64,000 nt of DNA from Vesta saturnalis (GCA_036346205.1 JARFJB010000106.1:177501-241500); one strand, 5' to 3'; positions 10,930 to 25,640 are shown, counted from the first letter of the stretch. The notes: generated from the sequence alone by a model not told the origin. Numbers and translations: made by a program.

Positions 10930-13380
10930 TAGGATGACATGTAAACAGCCTACAAACAGAGCATCTATGTGTATTCCTTGTTACCCTGCTATCCAGTTCT
11001 GTGTATACCTTATTATCCCGTTTTCTGTATACCCTGTTAAGATTATTGTCTTAGCCATGAAATATAATTTATCTTTTGAGCCCTTAGGCAAGGAATAAAC
11101 CTACAACGAATTCATCTAAAAATTAATCATAAAAACAAGATTTTCTAAATAAATGCACGACGCCCGTTACCTTAAAATTATTCCTGGAAATGAGGTTATC
11201 TAAAGATTCTCAGAAAAGCACGATCCATCACACAAGAAATGAACGTAACGCTCACTGAATTAAAAATAAAAGCAATTTTTGGTCTCGAGGTAAAATTCCC
11301 TGAAATGTATGACTGATGCCTAGAAAGCTTGTATTTTATATAACCTGTCGCATCAAATTAAATTCAGTGTAACCCAGTAGTGATATAGGGCCGGTTCTGG
11401 CTAAGTGCACGGTATTCGTCCTCTGGTGGTGAAAAAATCAAAGCGCTCGGAGCTCCTCAAGATCAAACTTTTGGCGGGAAATTAAAATTTTTGGAGCTCG
11501 TCAAGGTCAAAATGTCAAGGTCAAAATTTAAATCTAAAAATAATGTTTTCAAGTTCAAAGATCATTAACCTGCAGGGGAACCGTATTACATTTCTTAGAA
11601 ATATAGAAATAGAATCAGTTCATGGGAGCTCACGATTCAGTAAACCTTTTATTAGAAGAAATTATGAAAGTAGTATGCAGGATACGAAGAGAAAGTAAAG
11701 AAAAAGTATTAAGTGACAAGACAAGACAAGACAAACAAGACGCTAGATGAATTACTAAAGAAAATAAATGAATCAGAACTAGACGTAGAGTTGTATGAGA
11801 TGAATAGAAAAATGGAGTAGCTTCTAGTTAGCAAGGCATCAAAGACAAAATTATAAACCATGCGAAATTTTCAAATCTTTAGTGTAGATGAATAATGTAC
11901 ATAATAAATTCTGTGTTTAGAAGAATATATGCAGAAACGATGGAGTACAAATTTAGTGAAAATGAAGTGGCAATTTAAATGATTAATTAGAAAGAAGAGG
12001 CTTGATGTGTTAATAAAGAAACTTAAAAAATTAAAGTTGATTTTGAGTTGTTCGAAATGCATAGCAAGGCACCAGAATAATTAAGCAGTAATGTGTAATT
12101 TTCAATCTTTAGTGTAGAGAAACAAATTATCAAATTTTCAATACACAAGAACTCTTTAAACTGCATCAAGAATTAGACGATAATGAGCGATTATTTCGCT
12201 TTCTCTTTGTAAAAGTTTCACGCAGGTGTGAATAGAGTCTATCATTAGCGCTTTATCATGAATAAGTCAGCATTATTTCTTGAGGTATCGAACTATAATT
12301 TTTACGTTATAATTTTTACGCGTTCTGTAGTTAAATTACATATTTTGTATAATTACATATTATTAGAAATGTTAGAAAATATTAGAAAATGATGAAAAGT
12401 AAATAATAATTTAAAAAATTTGTTTAAAAGTCAAACAAATTTTAACTCCAAGATCAGAAACTCGTATTATGTAAATATTAAAAGATTTAATTATATTTTG
12501 AATGAAAATTTTAATTAACGCTTTTTCACTTTTAAATGTACTTTGGCATATATTCACACATTCTTTATATGTGTGTGATTTTGCGATAAACACTAAAGCA
12601 TACAGAATTAAACATTTATTTAAAACTAAAAAAGTAAAAACTACTTTAAACAATTACAAAACTAAATTACAAATAAATTGAAGATTGAAATTGTTAACAT
12701 ATTTTAAATCGACCTTGTAATTCTTTATATTATGTCCATAGTATATTTTTCAAATTAATCACTTCACTTTTTAATATTAGTGACTAATATACTTGAAATA
12801 AAGTTTGATCGGTTGCATATTTTCACGTATGTACGATATAAATAATTATGAACAAACATTTTTTATTTAACACTTACTTTCTCATTCTACGAATTATTTC
12901 CTTAACTTAATTTTTTTCACTTTTTCTTAAACAAAACAACTGAACTGCACTTGAAAACTGTTAAATAGTTTTTAGTTTGCACTGTTCTACACAAAAACTC
13001 GAGATATGAATTATATGTTTATTTCCAATAATAAGATAGAAGGATATCATTGGAATTACATGTATCTTATTTTTAGCTTAAATTCATTAATATGTTTAAA
13101 ATTTGCAAAAAATGACTGCTTTATTTTGATGTAGAAATTTATATATCGCACACAATCAGTAAGTCTAACTTCCAAATGTTTTCAATTTTATCCTTAACGT
13201 TGATCATTCCACTTCTCTAGCGGAAAATGAACTGTCACATATTTATTTTTAGCTGTAGTAAATGTTTTTGGATAATATACTTTACCATAAATAATAAAAC
13301 ATAAAAAAATTTAATATTTATATACTGCAATATAAAAATACATAACTATAAAATAGATTCTAGAAAAAATACTATATTAC
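10930..13380. other. AT-rich intergenic DNA, nothing recognised
   Basis: No domain-bearing open frame, inverted terminal repeat or RNA gene is apparent in 2.4 kb. Confidence 0.5.
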
Positions 13381-13404
13381 ACTATACACATTAATTCAAT
13401 ATTT

Positions 13405-13707
13405 GTGTCTAAGTCCTCCAACGTACGCAGCACGTTTTCTGTTCTTAATACACTTCTGATTTTTTTCTATCTGTTGGTTAGCTGTGATAGCAGAATTTTC
13501 GAAAGTAGTGTGCCGGCTAGTCGTGAGGGCAGGGCATTGGTTGCGCCGGTGGGAACTGAAATACAGCAAGAAAAAGGAAAAAGAGTAGGAAGAAGAAAAA
13601 TAAGTGATATTGAGTGCCACAAACTTTTACTTAGCCCCCAAAGTTTGAAATATGACGAAGATCCAAAATCAAAAAAGAAGGAGAAAAAAGAATTAAGTCG
13701 AGTATAA
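13405..13707 (+). CDS. Candidate exon of a small secreted protein (unrecognised)
   Basis: An uninterrupted frame of 100 codons stands out from the AT-rich surroundings by its balanced codon use. It starts with GTG, not ATG, so in an insect it would be an internal or second exon; possible AG acceptors precede it near 13412 and 13430. Residues 12-26 form a hydrophobic stretch (T-L-L-I-F-F-Y-L-L-V) like a signal sequence. A basic stretch follows (K-G-K-R-V-G-R-R-K), which could be a propeptide cleavage site, and the end is rich in Lys/Glu. I do not recognise a family and no partner exon was found. It could be a chance open frame. Confidence 0.3.
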   Translation: MSKSSNVRSTFSVLNTLLIFFYLLVSCDSRIFESSVPASREGRALVAPVGTEIQQEKGKRVGRRKISDIECHKLLLSPQSLKYDEDPKSKKKEKKELSRV

Positions 13708-13709
13708 TC

Positions 13710-14540
13710 GTATAATGAACCTAAATAAAATAATGATATATGGTAACAAAATCTGTAACAGGATAATTGTAGAATGTAAAACAAAACAACAAAAAAAAAT
13801 CTATTAACGATTGTGAACTAAAGTAAAATTAATTAAATTAAATTAATTAAAGCTCATTCTCCAAGCGGGAGTTTCACTACACACAACGGTTATTCTTATT
13901 ACGATAAATAAAAAGAAAGACGGAGAATTCTAAACTGACAATAATATAATACGGGAGCAGTGGTCTCATCAAAATCGTCCCACAACCCTCAAATAAATTT
14001 AAGAACTCAATGTAATCCTACAGTACCTATAAAGATTACGCACAAAAAAATATATGTATAGTTATGTCGTACAAATCCATCGCCCGTAGATAGAGTTAGA
14101 GCCCTAACAGGTCTTATGTGTTTGTAGTATTCGGCCAACACAGTAGCCCTTACGCCCCAATCCCAAAACAAAAAAAATAACTGAATAGTCACTCCGCAGT
14201 ATTGACTTTAACTTTTCGATTATTGTAGTAAAGAAAAGTAGTGGTGCGAATTCCTACTTGAGGATAACAAATATATAGATACAACTTTGAGTAAACAAAA
14301 ATTATGATAATTAATGAATTGAATCCAAATTTTAAATTACACAAGACAAAAAATTGTAATTAATGTACGGAAACTAAATTTATTTTATTCAAACAAAATA
14401 TACGTAAAGTATTGAAGCTAAATTTAAACTATACAAAAAAATATAGTAATTATTCGCTTGAAGCTAAATTTATATTACACAAAATAAATATAATAAGTAA
14501 TGGCCTGAAGCTAAATTTATATATTATACAAAAGGAATAT
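13710..14540. other. AT-rich DNA with a loose tandem motif
   Basis: No gene is seen. From about 14310 to 14545 a loose repeat of GAAGCTAAATTTATATTACACAAAA-like sequence, with variable spacing, occurs about four times. Confidence 0.45.
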
Positions 14541-14820
14541 AGTAATTATCAGTGAGTTTCCCTGTACCGGGTGCCAGGTAAGAATGCAAAGTGCTGTTTC
14601 TCGGAAACTATTCGTCGTAGAGAGTTACGGTAAAAATTTTTATTACTAAAGTGGCCGAAAAAAGACCGTGGAAAATATTTTCAAATTTGCAAGATGGGAG
14701 CGTAACCGCCATCCTAAACTTTTAAAGTGATTTTTTACTGAAATCCACCTAGTAAATGTACCAAAAAATTATATGCTTCTTAAAGCTCAGCTTTATTCGA
14801 GTAATTTTTGTTTGACGTAT

Positions 14821-15138
14821 CTACTAAAATAAAGTGGTGGGGGGTAATTCAGTGATTTTTTAAATAAACAGCAGTAACTCTTTAACGACAGAACTGATTT
14901 TAATAAACTTGGTCTCGTTGGAAAGAGCATTTATTGCTCTATCAAATCCATCTTACCTGTAATAGGTCTAATTTTTAGTGATGCCGCTAGAGCGCGTTCT
15001 TTGATATAATATTAGAAAATTGCAAAATTCTCTAAAAAATTAAACGCAACAATATTACTTTTTTTACATAAAAATGAGACGAAATCATCCCTAAACAGGT
15101 TAGTGAAAACCGCATCTCGATATCTTATTCATACCATA
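14821..15138 (+). repeat. Left inverted repeat of the mariner-like element
   Basis: It pairs with 16185-16499 in inverted orientation. It starts with CTACTAAAATAAAGTGGTGG and ends with ATCTTATTCATACC. Confidence 0.75.
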
Positions 15139-15790
15139 AGGAAGTTGCTGTATAAAAATAACCATCTAGTTGTAAAAACATATTTTACCGTAATTACAAG
15201 GGCACATCTTCTAATAAAATAGACAATTGGTTGAACCTCGGGCAACCAGTGAGGGTTGGTGTTAGACCAATAATGCATATTATGCAAATTAACGTTTTCA
15301 ACACTTTTAAAGGTGGTCTCATCCGTCCAAAGAATTTCGGATAAAATCCTCGACTTTCCCTGATCATGCCCAATATCCAATGACAATAATCTATCCGTCG
15401 GTCAAAGTCTTCGTCATGTAAGGCTTGATGTAAAACCATTTGATACGGGTGCATTCTATAAATTTGAAATTACAAACACATTGTGAAACATGTAAAGCAC
15501 TATTTTCAGTGACATAAGAACTAACCTATGACCTTTTAAAATGTTTTGAACAGTAGTTCGTGATATATCCAACGCGAGAGACATTGCTCTCGTACTAACG
15601 TGGGGATTCAATGACACGTATGCTAAAACATTAACAAAATTGTCTTCCATTCTTCTAGCCAGAGTGTCTTCGCAGCTTAGGTCGCAAATTTTTCAATAAA
15701 CGCCGAAAAATTCTCGTATCGCGAAGACGCCGATCTAGATATCGAGCTGCGCATACTCTCTTAGCCAATGCCGCATTTTACAGACATTTA
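15129..15790 (-). pseudogene. Mariner-like transposase, degenerate
   Basis: Reading leftward from 15790, the first remnant is R-Y-L-D-R-R-L-R-D-T-R-I-F, matching the linker after the helix-turn-helix. Next comes L-N-P-H-V-S-T-R-A with an I-S-R-T-T-V-Q-N-I-L-K helix (15650-15530). Last is the catalytic core start I-L-W-T-D-E-T-T-F with N-L-H-N-M-H-Y-W (about 15340-15260). Frames change at least twice and the part after the first catalytic aspartate is lost at the inverted repeat. It was probably mobilised by a related active copy elsewhere. Confidence 0.6.
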
Positions 15791-16184
15791 AAATATACCG
15801 CAATCATATTAACAGCTTCTTCATTTGTTAAAAAACGTTATAGGTAGTTTTAAGGACTTACTTGTGCAAAAAACATAAATTACACTGTCTGTCAAATTTT
15901 AATATTTGTTTACAAGTTGATTTTAGGTGTTTGTTTTTTCTCAATGGCCTACTCCTAATATTCTCCCTATTCTGCACTTGCATATTATATGCATTCATTA
16001 TTATTCCCCTACTTATTTTGTTTTAATTTTTGAAATTATGAAAACTTTTATTATTTAAAAATTATAAAATGATGAAATTTGTAATGATTCTTGAAAAAAG
16101 ACAAATAAATAAGAATAAATACCTATGTAATATCGACTTTTTCAAATTTCATAGCAACTAAATTTTCTTTCTTCGATATTTTAG

Positions 16185-16499
16185 GGTATGAATAAGATAT
16201 CGAGATGCGGTTTTCACTAACCTATTTAGGGATGATTTCATCTCATTTTTATGAAAAAAAAGGCATATTGTTGCATTCAATTTTTTAGAGAATTTTGCAA
16301 TTTTCTGATATTATATCAAAAAACGCACTCTAGCGGCATCACTGAACATTAGACATATTACAGGTAAGATGGGTTTGATGTAGCAATAAATGCTCTTTCC
16401 AACGAGTCTAAATTTATTAAAACCAGTTCCGTCGTTTAGGAGTTACAGCGGTTTATTTAAAAAATCACTGAATCACCCACCACCACTTTATTTTAATAG
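16185..16499 (-). repeat. Right inverted repeat of the mariner-like element
   Basis: Reverse complement of 14821-15138 with scattered substitutions and small indels. Confidence 0.75.
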
Positions 16500-16509
16500 A
16501 TTTACAGAT

Positions 16510-17330
16510 TCAACTTAAGTTGAATCTTGACCACATTTACGGAGGAAGTAGCTAGGTGACAGTACTGAACTGGGAGGTTATACACCGTAGATAACCCCAA
16601 ATCTTACAAGTCCTACGTTCTAGCTGCAGTGAAAATTAATTAAAATAATCAGACCTTATGGTCTGATAGGTCCTGACGCTGAGGAAAGCTAGAATAATAT
16701 ACGGTAAGCAGTTGTGATATTATTTATCCATCCAGCAGACAATATGGGTATCACCTTGCAGGTGATCGCAAGCAGAAGTTTTATGTGTGATTCATGTGTG
16801 CATCAATCCGGCGTCTGTCCGATTTACACTTAGAAAATTACTTTGTAGTAAGCCACTAAATTGTTTAATTTTAGGTAAAACAGAATATCCCAAATAAGAC
16901 TTGGTACGATTTAAAAACTCAGAAAATGTTTTTCTACCATTATTGACGTTCTTCCCCGCTATAAATATATTTCGCAGGTGGCGCCTTTTTGACGATTTTA
17001 CCCGATTTTGACGTTGTTGGAGTTGTGATGAGTGCCCTTATTGCACCATTTAGTAAGAACCCAGACCATACCACTAAGCTATGCCGTGGCACAAATTGCC
17101 TTTACGGGCCGGGTGCTCTAGTAGGTATTAGCCTGTAACAAAATTACTGATCAAATCTACAGAAAGTACGTGAACCGGTTTTTGATGGGGTAGTGCTCCT
17201 CTGAAAGCTATTTACTTGTATTGAATATATTACATTATATTGTTATTCCTGATTAGTGTTTTAACTGTGTGCTATAAATTCAAGGTGTGCAAATAACGGT
17301 ATTATTAAGACATTATTTGATTAAAAAAAA
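16510..17330. other. No gene recognised
   Basis: A mixed-composition stretch with a slightly GC-richer core near 16980-17110. No domain-bearing frame is visible. Confidence 0.4.
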
Positions 17331-17339
17331 AATTAGACA

Positions 17340-17810
17340 ATACCATTAAAAGTTGTATGAAATTGTGTGTTAATAAAGGTTACAATTCATTAAATTTTAG
17401 TGAAGGAGATAAAATCTGTGACGATATAGATTTACTTGGTGACATACCACTTAAAATATACGTACACAGTTTAATATGGGGTGATGGTTCATTGAGTATT
17501 TCGACAAATCTTAAATTTTAATTCTATTTATAAGGACACTTTATTTATCATAACTGAATGTATTGAGAAAGCAGCATATTATGCTAATCACAAGTGCCTT
17601 AATGTTTTGATTGAAATGTTATTAGAACAAAACATCAACTATAAGTTTCAACCATGGGAAAACGAGAAACATCACAGAATTTACAACTGGATATTACAAA
17701 ACATACATAAAGGTGAAACAAATGCAAATTTTTGCTTGGTACGGACATGTGGACCAGATGTAGGAATATGGCCATCAAGTAATTTAAATGATTATAGAAG
17801 TACTTGAGGT
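17340..17810 (+). pseudogene. Unrecognised coding remnant, possibly Polinton-related
   Basis: Two neighbouring frames read like decayed protein. The first (about 17355-17515) contains I-C-D-D-I-D-L-L-G-D-I-P-L-K-I-Y-V and ends at a stop. The second, after a frameshift (about 17540-17807), contains F-Q-P-W-E-N-E-K-H-H-R-I-Y-N-W and C-G-P-D-V-G-I-W-P. I cannot name the family. Because it lies about 0.75 kb from a Polinton integrase relic on the other strand, it may belong to the same dead element; that is inference from position only. Confidence 0.4.
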
Positions 17811-17829
17811 TTACTATATAAGATAATGA

Positions 17830-18550
17830 AATTTTAGTAAAACATTACTTATGTAATATTTAGCGAACTAGAATAATAGTATATTACTTACCGCGAAAAT
17901 TGTTCCAATCCTGTCGAGAGAGGTATCGTTCTCGAGACAGGGGAACGGTACTTTTGTCGAGGTTTGTATGCGATTTTATTGACAATTAACGTACAATCAA
18001 CATTATACAGTTCAAATCAAAAGATTTTGGAACACATCCATCACGGCTTCTCGTTTAATATTGAAGGTCGTGACAATGCGACTTTTAATTTTTACTTTAA
18101 TGAGAAGTCATAAATGTTATGCTTACTATTTTTCTGTTTGTTTTGTCGTTACTTGTTATCTATAACTCACTTATTAAATATGCTTATTAAAGAAAAGTGT
18201 TGTTTCCACATATTGCTTGCTTTCCTCACCATCTACGCACGTGGAAAAAAATGGGTGCACACTCTTGATTTGACGTTGATAGTTTAAATCGATAGTAGCT
18301 CCCCCACAGGTTGTAAAGTGGTCCATTACTGACCGCTTCATCTCATTATTGTCTCCTTTTTTTATTGTTACGGACCGCTTAAAGTAAACCCGTAGAATCA
18401 TTCACTTTTCAACCTTCAAAGGGCTATAAAAGCGGTATGTTACAAACTAATTGCGAATAAAATACAATTATTATTTTTGTTTTTTATTTCATTTACTAGC
18501 TACATCCTTTGATACAAACTCTTCTTATGACTATAAAACTAATTTCTTAC
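17830..18550. other. No gene recognised; small dyad near 17910
   Basis: CCTGTCGAGAGAGG...TCTCGAGACAGGGG near 17905-17945 is a short imperfect inverted repeat. Otherwise the stretch is AT-rich without support for a gene. Confidence 0.4.
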
Positions 18551-18559
18551 ACAGATCAT

Positions 18560-19390
18560 AAGTTAAAGGCCTACTTATGAAACAATATCGTCTGTATTGA
18601 TCCAAGGTTTTTTATCAAATCCCCACCACTTTACGAATAACATTATTCTTAGAGCCAAGTTCGTTTCCTACATCCTACATCGGAATACCTCCTTTTCTGT
18701 AATTCGTGTGCATAAAACCATCCCAGTACAGGTGTTCCTTACATGTCTTCCAACATGTACGTAGTGGGGTTAGTAATGTGAACTTTCAAAATCTTAAATA
18801 GTTCACTAGACCGATTGGGTATCTTTTGGCGAAAATACATTCAAATCTACTGATTCGTTCTTTAACCCACACAATATTGATTCCCATCGAATGTTCTGAT
18901 GTGAGTATAAGCCTCTAGCTGTGTATAATTGCCGACATATTTGGGTTTCATTAGGGTAGTTCTATGCTTACGATTGTTACAATCTATCGTTACAGTATCA
19001 ATTATGTCAACATGTTCCGCAATTGTAGCCTTCTTTGTGCTATAGGTGGAGTAACCATTGATTGAATAATGCTACATTAAATTAGTAAAATTCTGAATGT
19101 AGAACACTTTCCCTGCATCTATAGTCCACAAGTATTTCGAAAAACAGTCGATTAGTACAATTATGTACATATGGCCTGTATTTTTTTTCATAAGTATTAA
19201 ATTCCACCAAATTTGTATGCAAAAGGTCAACAAAACAGTTAGTTATTGTTCGTCTTCGTTTAAAACCATTTTCTTGCAGGCTATGCCAGATAAGGGTTAC
19301 AGTTTCCTTTAAAATCTTTCTGAACTGCTTTAAAAGAAGAATTAAGGTATCTGTTACTTATAGCAACATCTCCTTTCGGGTGCGTCAACA
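18560..19390 (-). pseudogene. Polinton-type integrase (with chromodomain-like tail), degenerate
   Basis: Read from 19390 to the left, the start has a short C-terminal piece of another Polinton gene (Q-K-D-F-K-G-N-C), then the retroviral-like integrase core. Recognisable are the D-A-G-K-x-F-Y catalytic region, the S-T-Y-S-T-K-K-A motif, and near the end the carboxy motif T-Y-M-L-E-D-M followed by G-W-F-Y-A-H-E-L-Q-K, which in this family leads into a chromodomain. Many stops and frame changes are present. The sequence is homologous to 47325-48300. The giant CA satellite begins about 20 bp upstream of this remnant. Confidence 0.6.
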
Positions 19391-20297
19391 GTGGCAAGCG
19401 GCAAGTACATGTACACGCACAATCACACGCACACGCACACGCACATGTACACGCATACACACGCACACCCACACGCACACGCACACGCACACGCACACGC
19501 ACACGCACACGCACACGCACACGCACACGCACACGCACACGCACACGCACACGCACACGCACACGCACACGCACACGCACACATACACTCACAGTCACAC
19601 TCACAGTCACACTCACCCTCACACGAACACGCACCCTCACACGCACTCTTACACGCACACGTACGCGTACACGCGCGCACAAGTACACTCTCAAAAGAAC
19701 ACGCACACGCACACGCAGATGCACACGCACACGCATACGCACATACACACACATACGTTCAGGAGTACAGGCATTCACGCACACGCTTCCGTACACTTAC
19801 ACGCACACGTAAATGCCCACGTACACACGCACTAACACGCACACGAATACTCTCACTACCACACACACGCCCACTAACACGCACACGGATAGGCACTCAA
19901 CCACGAACGCACACGCACAAGCACATGCACACGCGAACGCATACGCACACCCACACGAATATGCACGAAACCAAGCAGGCACAACCGGTCAAACGCACAC
20001 CTTTACAAGTACACGCACAGGTACACGTACACGAACCCGCACACTCACAAACACGTGCATACGCACACGCACACGCATACGCACACGCACAACCACACGC
20101 AAACGCACGAAACTAAGCAGGCGCAAGCGGTCAAAAGCACACCTTTATGAGTACACGCACAGGTACACTTACATGAACCCGCACACTCACAAACACGTGC
20201 ACACGCACACGTACACGCATACGCACACGCACACCCTCACACACACGCACACGCACACGCACACGCGCACGAACAGGCACTCGAACACGAACACACA

Positions 20298-20340
<43 letters not shown>

Positions 20341-20566
20341 TCTCACTCGCAAACGCACACGTACTCGCACACACACACACACACACAGTCAAACGCATAC
20401 GCACAAGTACACGTAAACGAACTCACACGCACACGCACACGCACACGCACGCGCACACGCACACGCACACGCACTCGCACACGCACACTCACAGTCACAC
20501 TCAACCTCACACGCACACACATTCTTACACGCACACGCACACTCACACGCATACGCATACGCATAT

Positions 20567-20599
<33 letters not shown>

Positions 20600-22689
20600 C
20601 AGGAGTGCACGTATTCACGCAAACGCTCCCGCACACCTACATGCACACGTACATGCGCACGTACACACGCAATAACACGCACACGAATACTCTCACTACC
20701 ACACACACGCACACGGACAAGACCATGTACACGCAAACTTACACGCACACCCACACGAAAACGCACGAAACCAAGCAGGCACGAGCGGTCATACGTACGC
20801 CTTGATGAATACACGCACACGTACACGTACACATACCAGCACGCGCAACCCCACACACACTCGCAAGCGCACACGAAAACTCACACGCACACTCACACGC
20901 ACACACACTCGCACATGCACACGCACGCTCACGCGCAAGCGCAGGCACACACGCACACGCATACACATGCACACGCACACGCATACGCACACATACACGC
21001 ACACGCACACACGCATACACAGCCACACGCACACGCGCACGCCCATGCACACGCACACGCACATGCACACGCACACGCACTCATACACTCACAGCCACAT
21101 TTACAGTCACACTCACCCTCACACGAACACGCACTCTCACACGCACCCCTACACGCACACGTACGCGTACACGCGCGCACAAGTACACTCTCACAAGAAC
21201 ACGCACACGCACACGCAGATGCACACGCCACACGCATAAGCATACGCATATGCACACACACGTACGTTCAGGAGTACACGCATTCACGCACACGCCTCCG
21301 TACACTTACACGCACACGTACATGCGCACGTACAAACGCACTAACACACACACACACGAATACTCTCACTATCACACGCACACCTTTACGAGTACACGCA
21401 CAGGTACACGTACACGAACCCACACGCATATGCACACGCATACGCACACGCATACGCAAACGCACACGCACACCTCACACACACACACGCACACACACGC
21501 ACACGCACACGAACACCAACATGCACACGCACACGCACACGCACACGCACACGAACACGTACACGCATACGCACACACGCATACACAGCCACGCGCACGC
21601 CCATGCACACGCACACGCACATGCACATGCACACGCACACTCATACACACACGCACACGCACACGCGCACTAATACGCCCGTTCACGAGTACACGCACAC
21701 ACGCACACACAGACACACGCACACGCACACGCACACGCACACGCACACACGCACACGCATACGCATACGCACACTCACACGCACTCGCACACGTACACGC
21801 ACACGCACACGCACACGCACACGCACACGTACACATACACTCACAGTCACACTCACAGTGACACTCATCCTCACACGAACACGCACTCTCACACGCACAC
21901 GTATGCGTACACGCGCGCACAAGTACACTCTCACAATAACACGCACACGAACACGCAGACACACGCACACGCATACGCATACGCATATGCACGCACACAC
22001 ACACGTTCAGGAGTACACGCATACACGCACACGCTTCCGTACACTTACACGCACACGTACATGCGCGCGTACACACGCACTAACACGCACACGAATACTC
22101 TCACTACCACACACACGCCCACTAACACGCACACGGATAGGCACCCAACCAGGAACGCACACGCTCAAGCATATGCACACGCAAACGCACATGCACACCC
22201 ACACGAAAACGCACGAAACCTAGCAGACACAAGCGGTCAAACGCACACCTATACGAGTACATGAACAGGTACACGCACACGCTCACGCACAAGCATACGC
22301 ACACGCTCACGCACAAGCATACGCACACGCACACGCACACGCATACGCACATTCACACACACACGCACACGCACACGCACTCCCACACGACCACATACAC
22401 GCACAAGCACACGCACACGCACCCGCAAGTGCACACGCACACACGACCACGCACACGCACACGCACACGCACGCGCACACGCACACTCACAGTCACACTC
22501 AACCTCACACGCACACACATTCTTACACGCACACGCACACTCACACGCATACGCATACGCATGTGCACACACACACACGTTCAGGAGTGCACGTATTCAC
22601 GCAAACGCTCCCGCACACCTACACGCACACGTACATGCGCACGTACACACGCACTAACACGCACACGAATACTCTCACTACCACACACA

Positions 22690-23620
22690 AGCACACGCGA
22701 CAACGACACACGCACACGCATACACATCACACGCCACCACACGCACAAACGCACACGAAACCAAGCACAGGCACGAGCGGTCACACCATCGCCACTGACA
22801 TACACGCACCACGTCACACGTCACACATACACAGCACAGCGCAACCACACACACACACTCAAGCGCACACGAACACACTCACACGCACACCACACGCACA
22901 CGACCGACACCGCACACGCACGCTCACGCGCACACGCACACGCAGATGCACACGCACACGCATACACATACGCACATCGCACACGCATACGCAAGTACAC
23001 GCATCACGCACACGCATACCGTACAGCCACACGCAGCGCACGACCCATGCACACGCACACGCACATGCACACCACACGACTCATACACTCACACGCACAC
23101 ATTTACGAGTACACGCACGTCACCTCACACGAACACGCACTTTCACACGCACCCTACACGCACACGTACGCGTCACCACGCGCACAAGACACCTCACAAG
23201 AACACGCACACGCACACGCAGCATGCACACGCCACACGCAAAGCATACGCATATGCACACACGTACACGTCAGGAGTACACGCATTCACGCACACGCCCA
23301 CGCACTTACACGCACACGCTACATGCGCACGTACACAACGCACTACACACACACACGAATACGCCGTCACATCACACGCACACCACGAGTACACGCACAG
23401 GTACACGTACACAACCACGCACACGCACACACACACGCATACGCAAACGCACACGCACACCACTCGCACACACACCACACGCACACACACGCACACGCAC
23501 ACGCCATACACTCGCACACTGACAGACACGCACCACACGCACACGCACCGTCACACGCACACGCAACACGTACACGCATACGCACGACACTCACATACAC
23601 GCACACGCACGCACGCACCA

Positions 23621-23651
<31 letters not shown>

Positions 23652-25640
23652 CACTCAGAGCACACCACACGCACACGCTCGACACTAACACGCCCGTACA
23701 TCACGAGTCACACGCACACACGCACACGACATACTCACTACGCACACACACGCCCACTAACACGCACACGATAGCACCAACCAGGAACACACGCATCAAG
23801 CATACGCACACCAAACGCACATGCACACCACACGAAAACCACAACCTACAGACACAGCGTCACACGCACACGTACACAGTACATAACAGTCACACGCACG
23901 CGTCACGCACACATACGCACACGTCACGCAAGCACGCACATTCACACAGCACATACACGCACACGCTCCCCACGACCACGTACACGCAAGCACGCACACG
24001 ACGCACTCCACACTAACACGCACACGAACACACACACACACACACAGCACACGCATACGCAACACGCACACACAATCACGCAAGCACAGCACACGCATAC
24101 ACAAGCACTCGACACACGTACACACACGCACACGTACATCACGCAGCGCTACGCACACACACTCAACGCCCACGCACACGCATACTCATACCACACGCAC
24201 ACGCACAGACCCACGCATACGCACACGCACACGCACGCACACGCACCGCACACACACACGACACGCACACGCACAGCACCCATGCACCACAGCCACACTC
24301 ACGCACATGCACACCCACACGAACACGCACTCGACACGACACACCAGCACGCACACGAACGCGGTACAACGCACACCAAGTACACTCACAAGAACACGCA
24401 CACGCACACGCAAGCCACGCCACACGCATACGCACACGCAATGCACCACACGCTACGTCAGAGTACACACATCACGCACACGCCCCGTACACTACCGCAC
24501 ACGTACACCACGTACAAACGCACTACAGCACACGACCCCACACGCACACGCTACGCGTACACGCACAGGTACACGTCACACGAACACGCACACCACAAAC
24601 GTGCACACGCACACGCATACGCACGCATAGCAAACACACGCACCGTCACACACACACACACAATCACGCACACACGCACACGCACACGAACACACGCACA
24701 ACACGCACACGAACACGCACACGACACTCACACGCACACGCACGCGACACACACGTACAGCATACGCACACACGCAATAGCACACGCACGCCACAACGCA
24801 CACCATGCACGACACCACACACACACGACACACCGCACATTACGCCGTCACACGCACACACGCACCAGACCACCACGCACACGCACACGCACACGCACGC
24901 ACACGCACACGCCCACCACACGCACACGCACACGACACGCACAGCACACGCACACGCACACTCATACCACTCACAGCACCACTCACAGTCACACTCACCC
25001 TCACACGCAACACGCACCCACGCACACCTACACGCACCACGTACGCGTACACGCGACGCACAAGACACCTACAAACACACGCACACGCAACACCGCACGA
25101 TGCACACGCACACGCATACGCAACGCATAGCACACACACGACGTTCAACACGGACACGTACACGACATTCACGCACACGCGCTCCGCACACTACACAGCA
25201 CACGTACATGCGCACGTACAAACGCACACCACACGCACACGAATACCTCCCACACACGCACACCTACGCACACGATAGCACACAACACACGAACGCAACG
25301 CACACCAAGCATAGTACACACAGCACACGCACGCACACACCCACCCACGAAACACGCACGCACCACGCACACGCAACGCACACCATCACGAGACACAACA
25401 GCACACACGCACACCTCGCTACACAGCAACGCACACGCACGCACACGCACACCACACGCACACACACAGCACACGCACACACGACCACCAAGCACAGCAC
25501 ACGCACCACACGCACCGCACACGCACACCACACACGCACACGCACGCACGCACGCACACAGCACACGCACTACGCACACGCACGCACACGCACACGCACA
25601 CGCACCGCACGCCACACACGCCACGCACATCGCACACAGC
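22690..25640 (+). other. Sub-region of the satellite full of single-base gaps
   Basis: Compared with neighbouring higher-order units, this part repeatedly lacks single bases. For example, the unit near 23770-23870 drops many bases relative to 22135-22260 while keeping the order of landmarks. The boundaries on both sides are sharp. This is the pattern of uncorrected long-read sequence, not of natural divergence. Confidence 0.65.

Larger units (their letters stand above)
14545..16507 (-). mobile_element. Mariner-like element with long inverted repeats
   Basis: Inverted repeats of about 315 bp (14821-15138 and 16185-16499) enclose a minus-strand transposase remnant. On the left, a further 275 bp of probable element sequence (from about 14545) has no counterpart on the right, so the right end seems truncated. 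The repeats differ at many positions, so the insertion is old. Confidence 0.65.
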
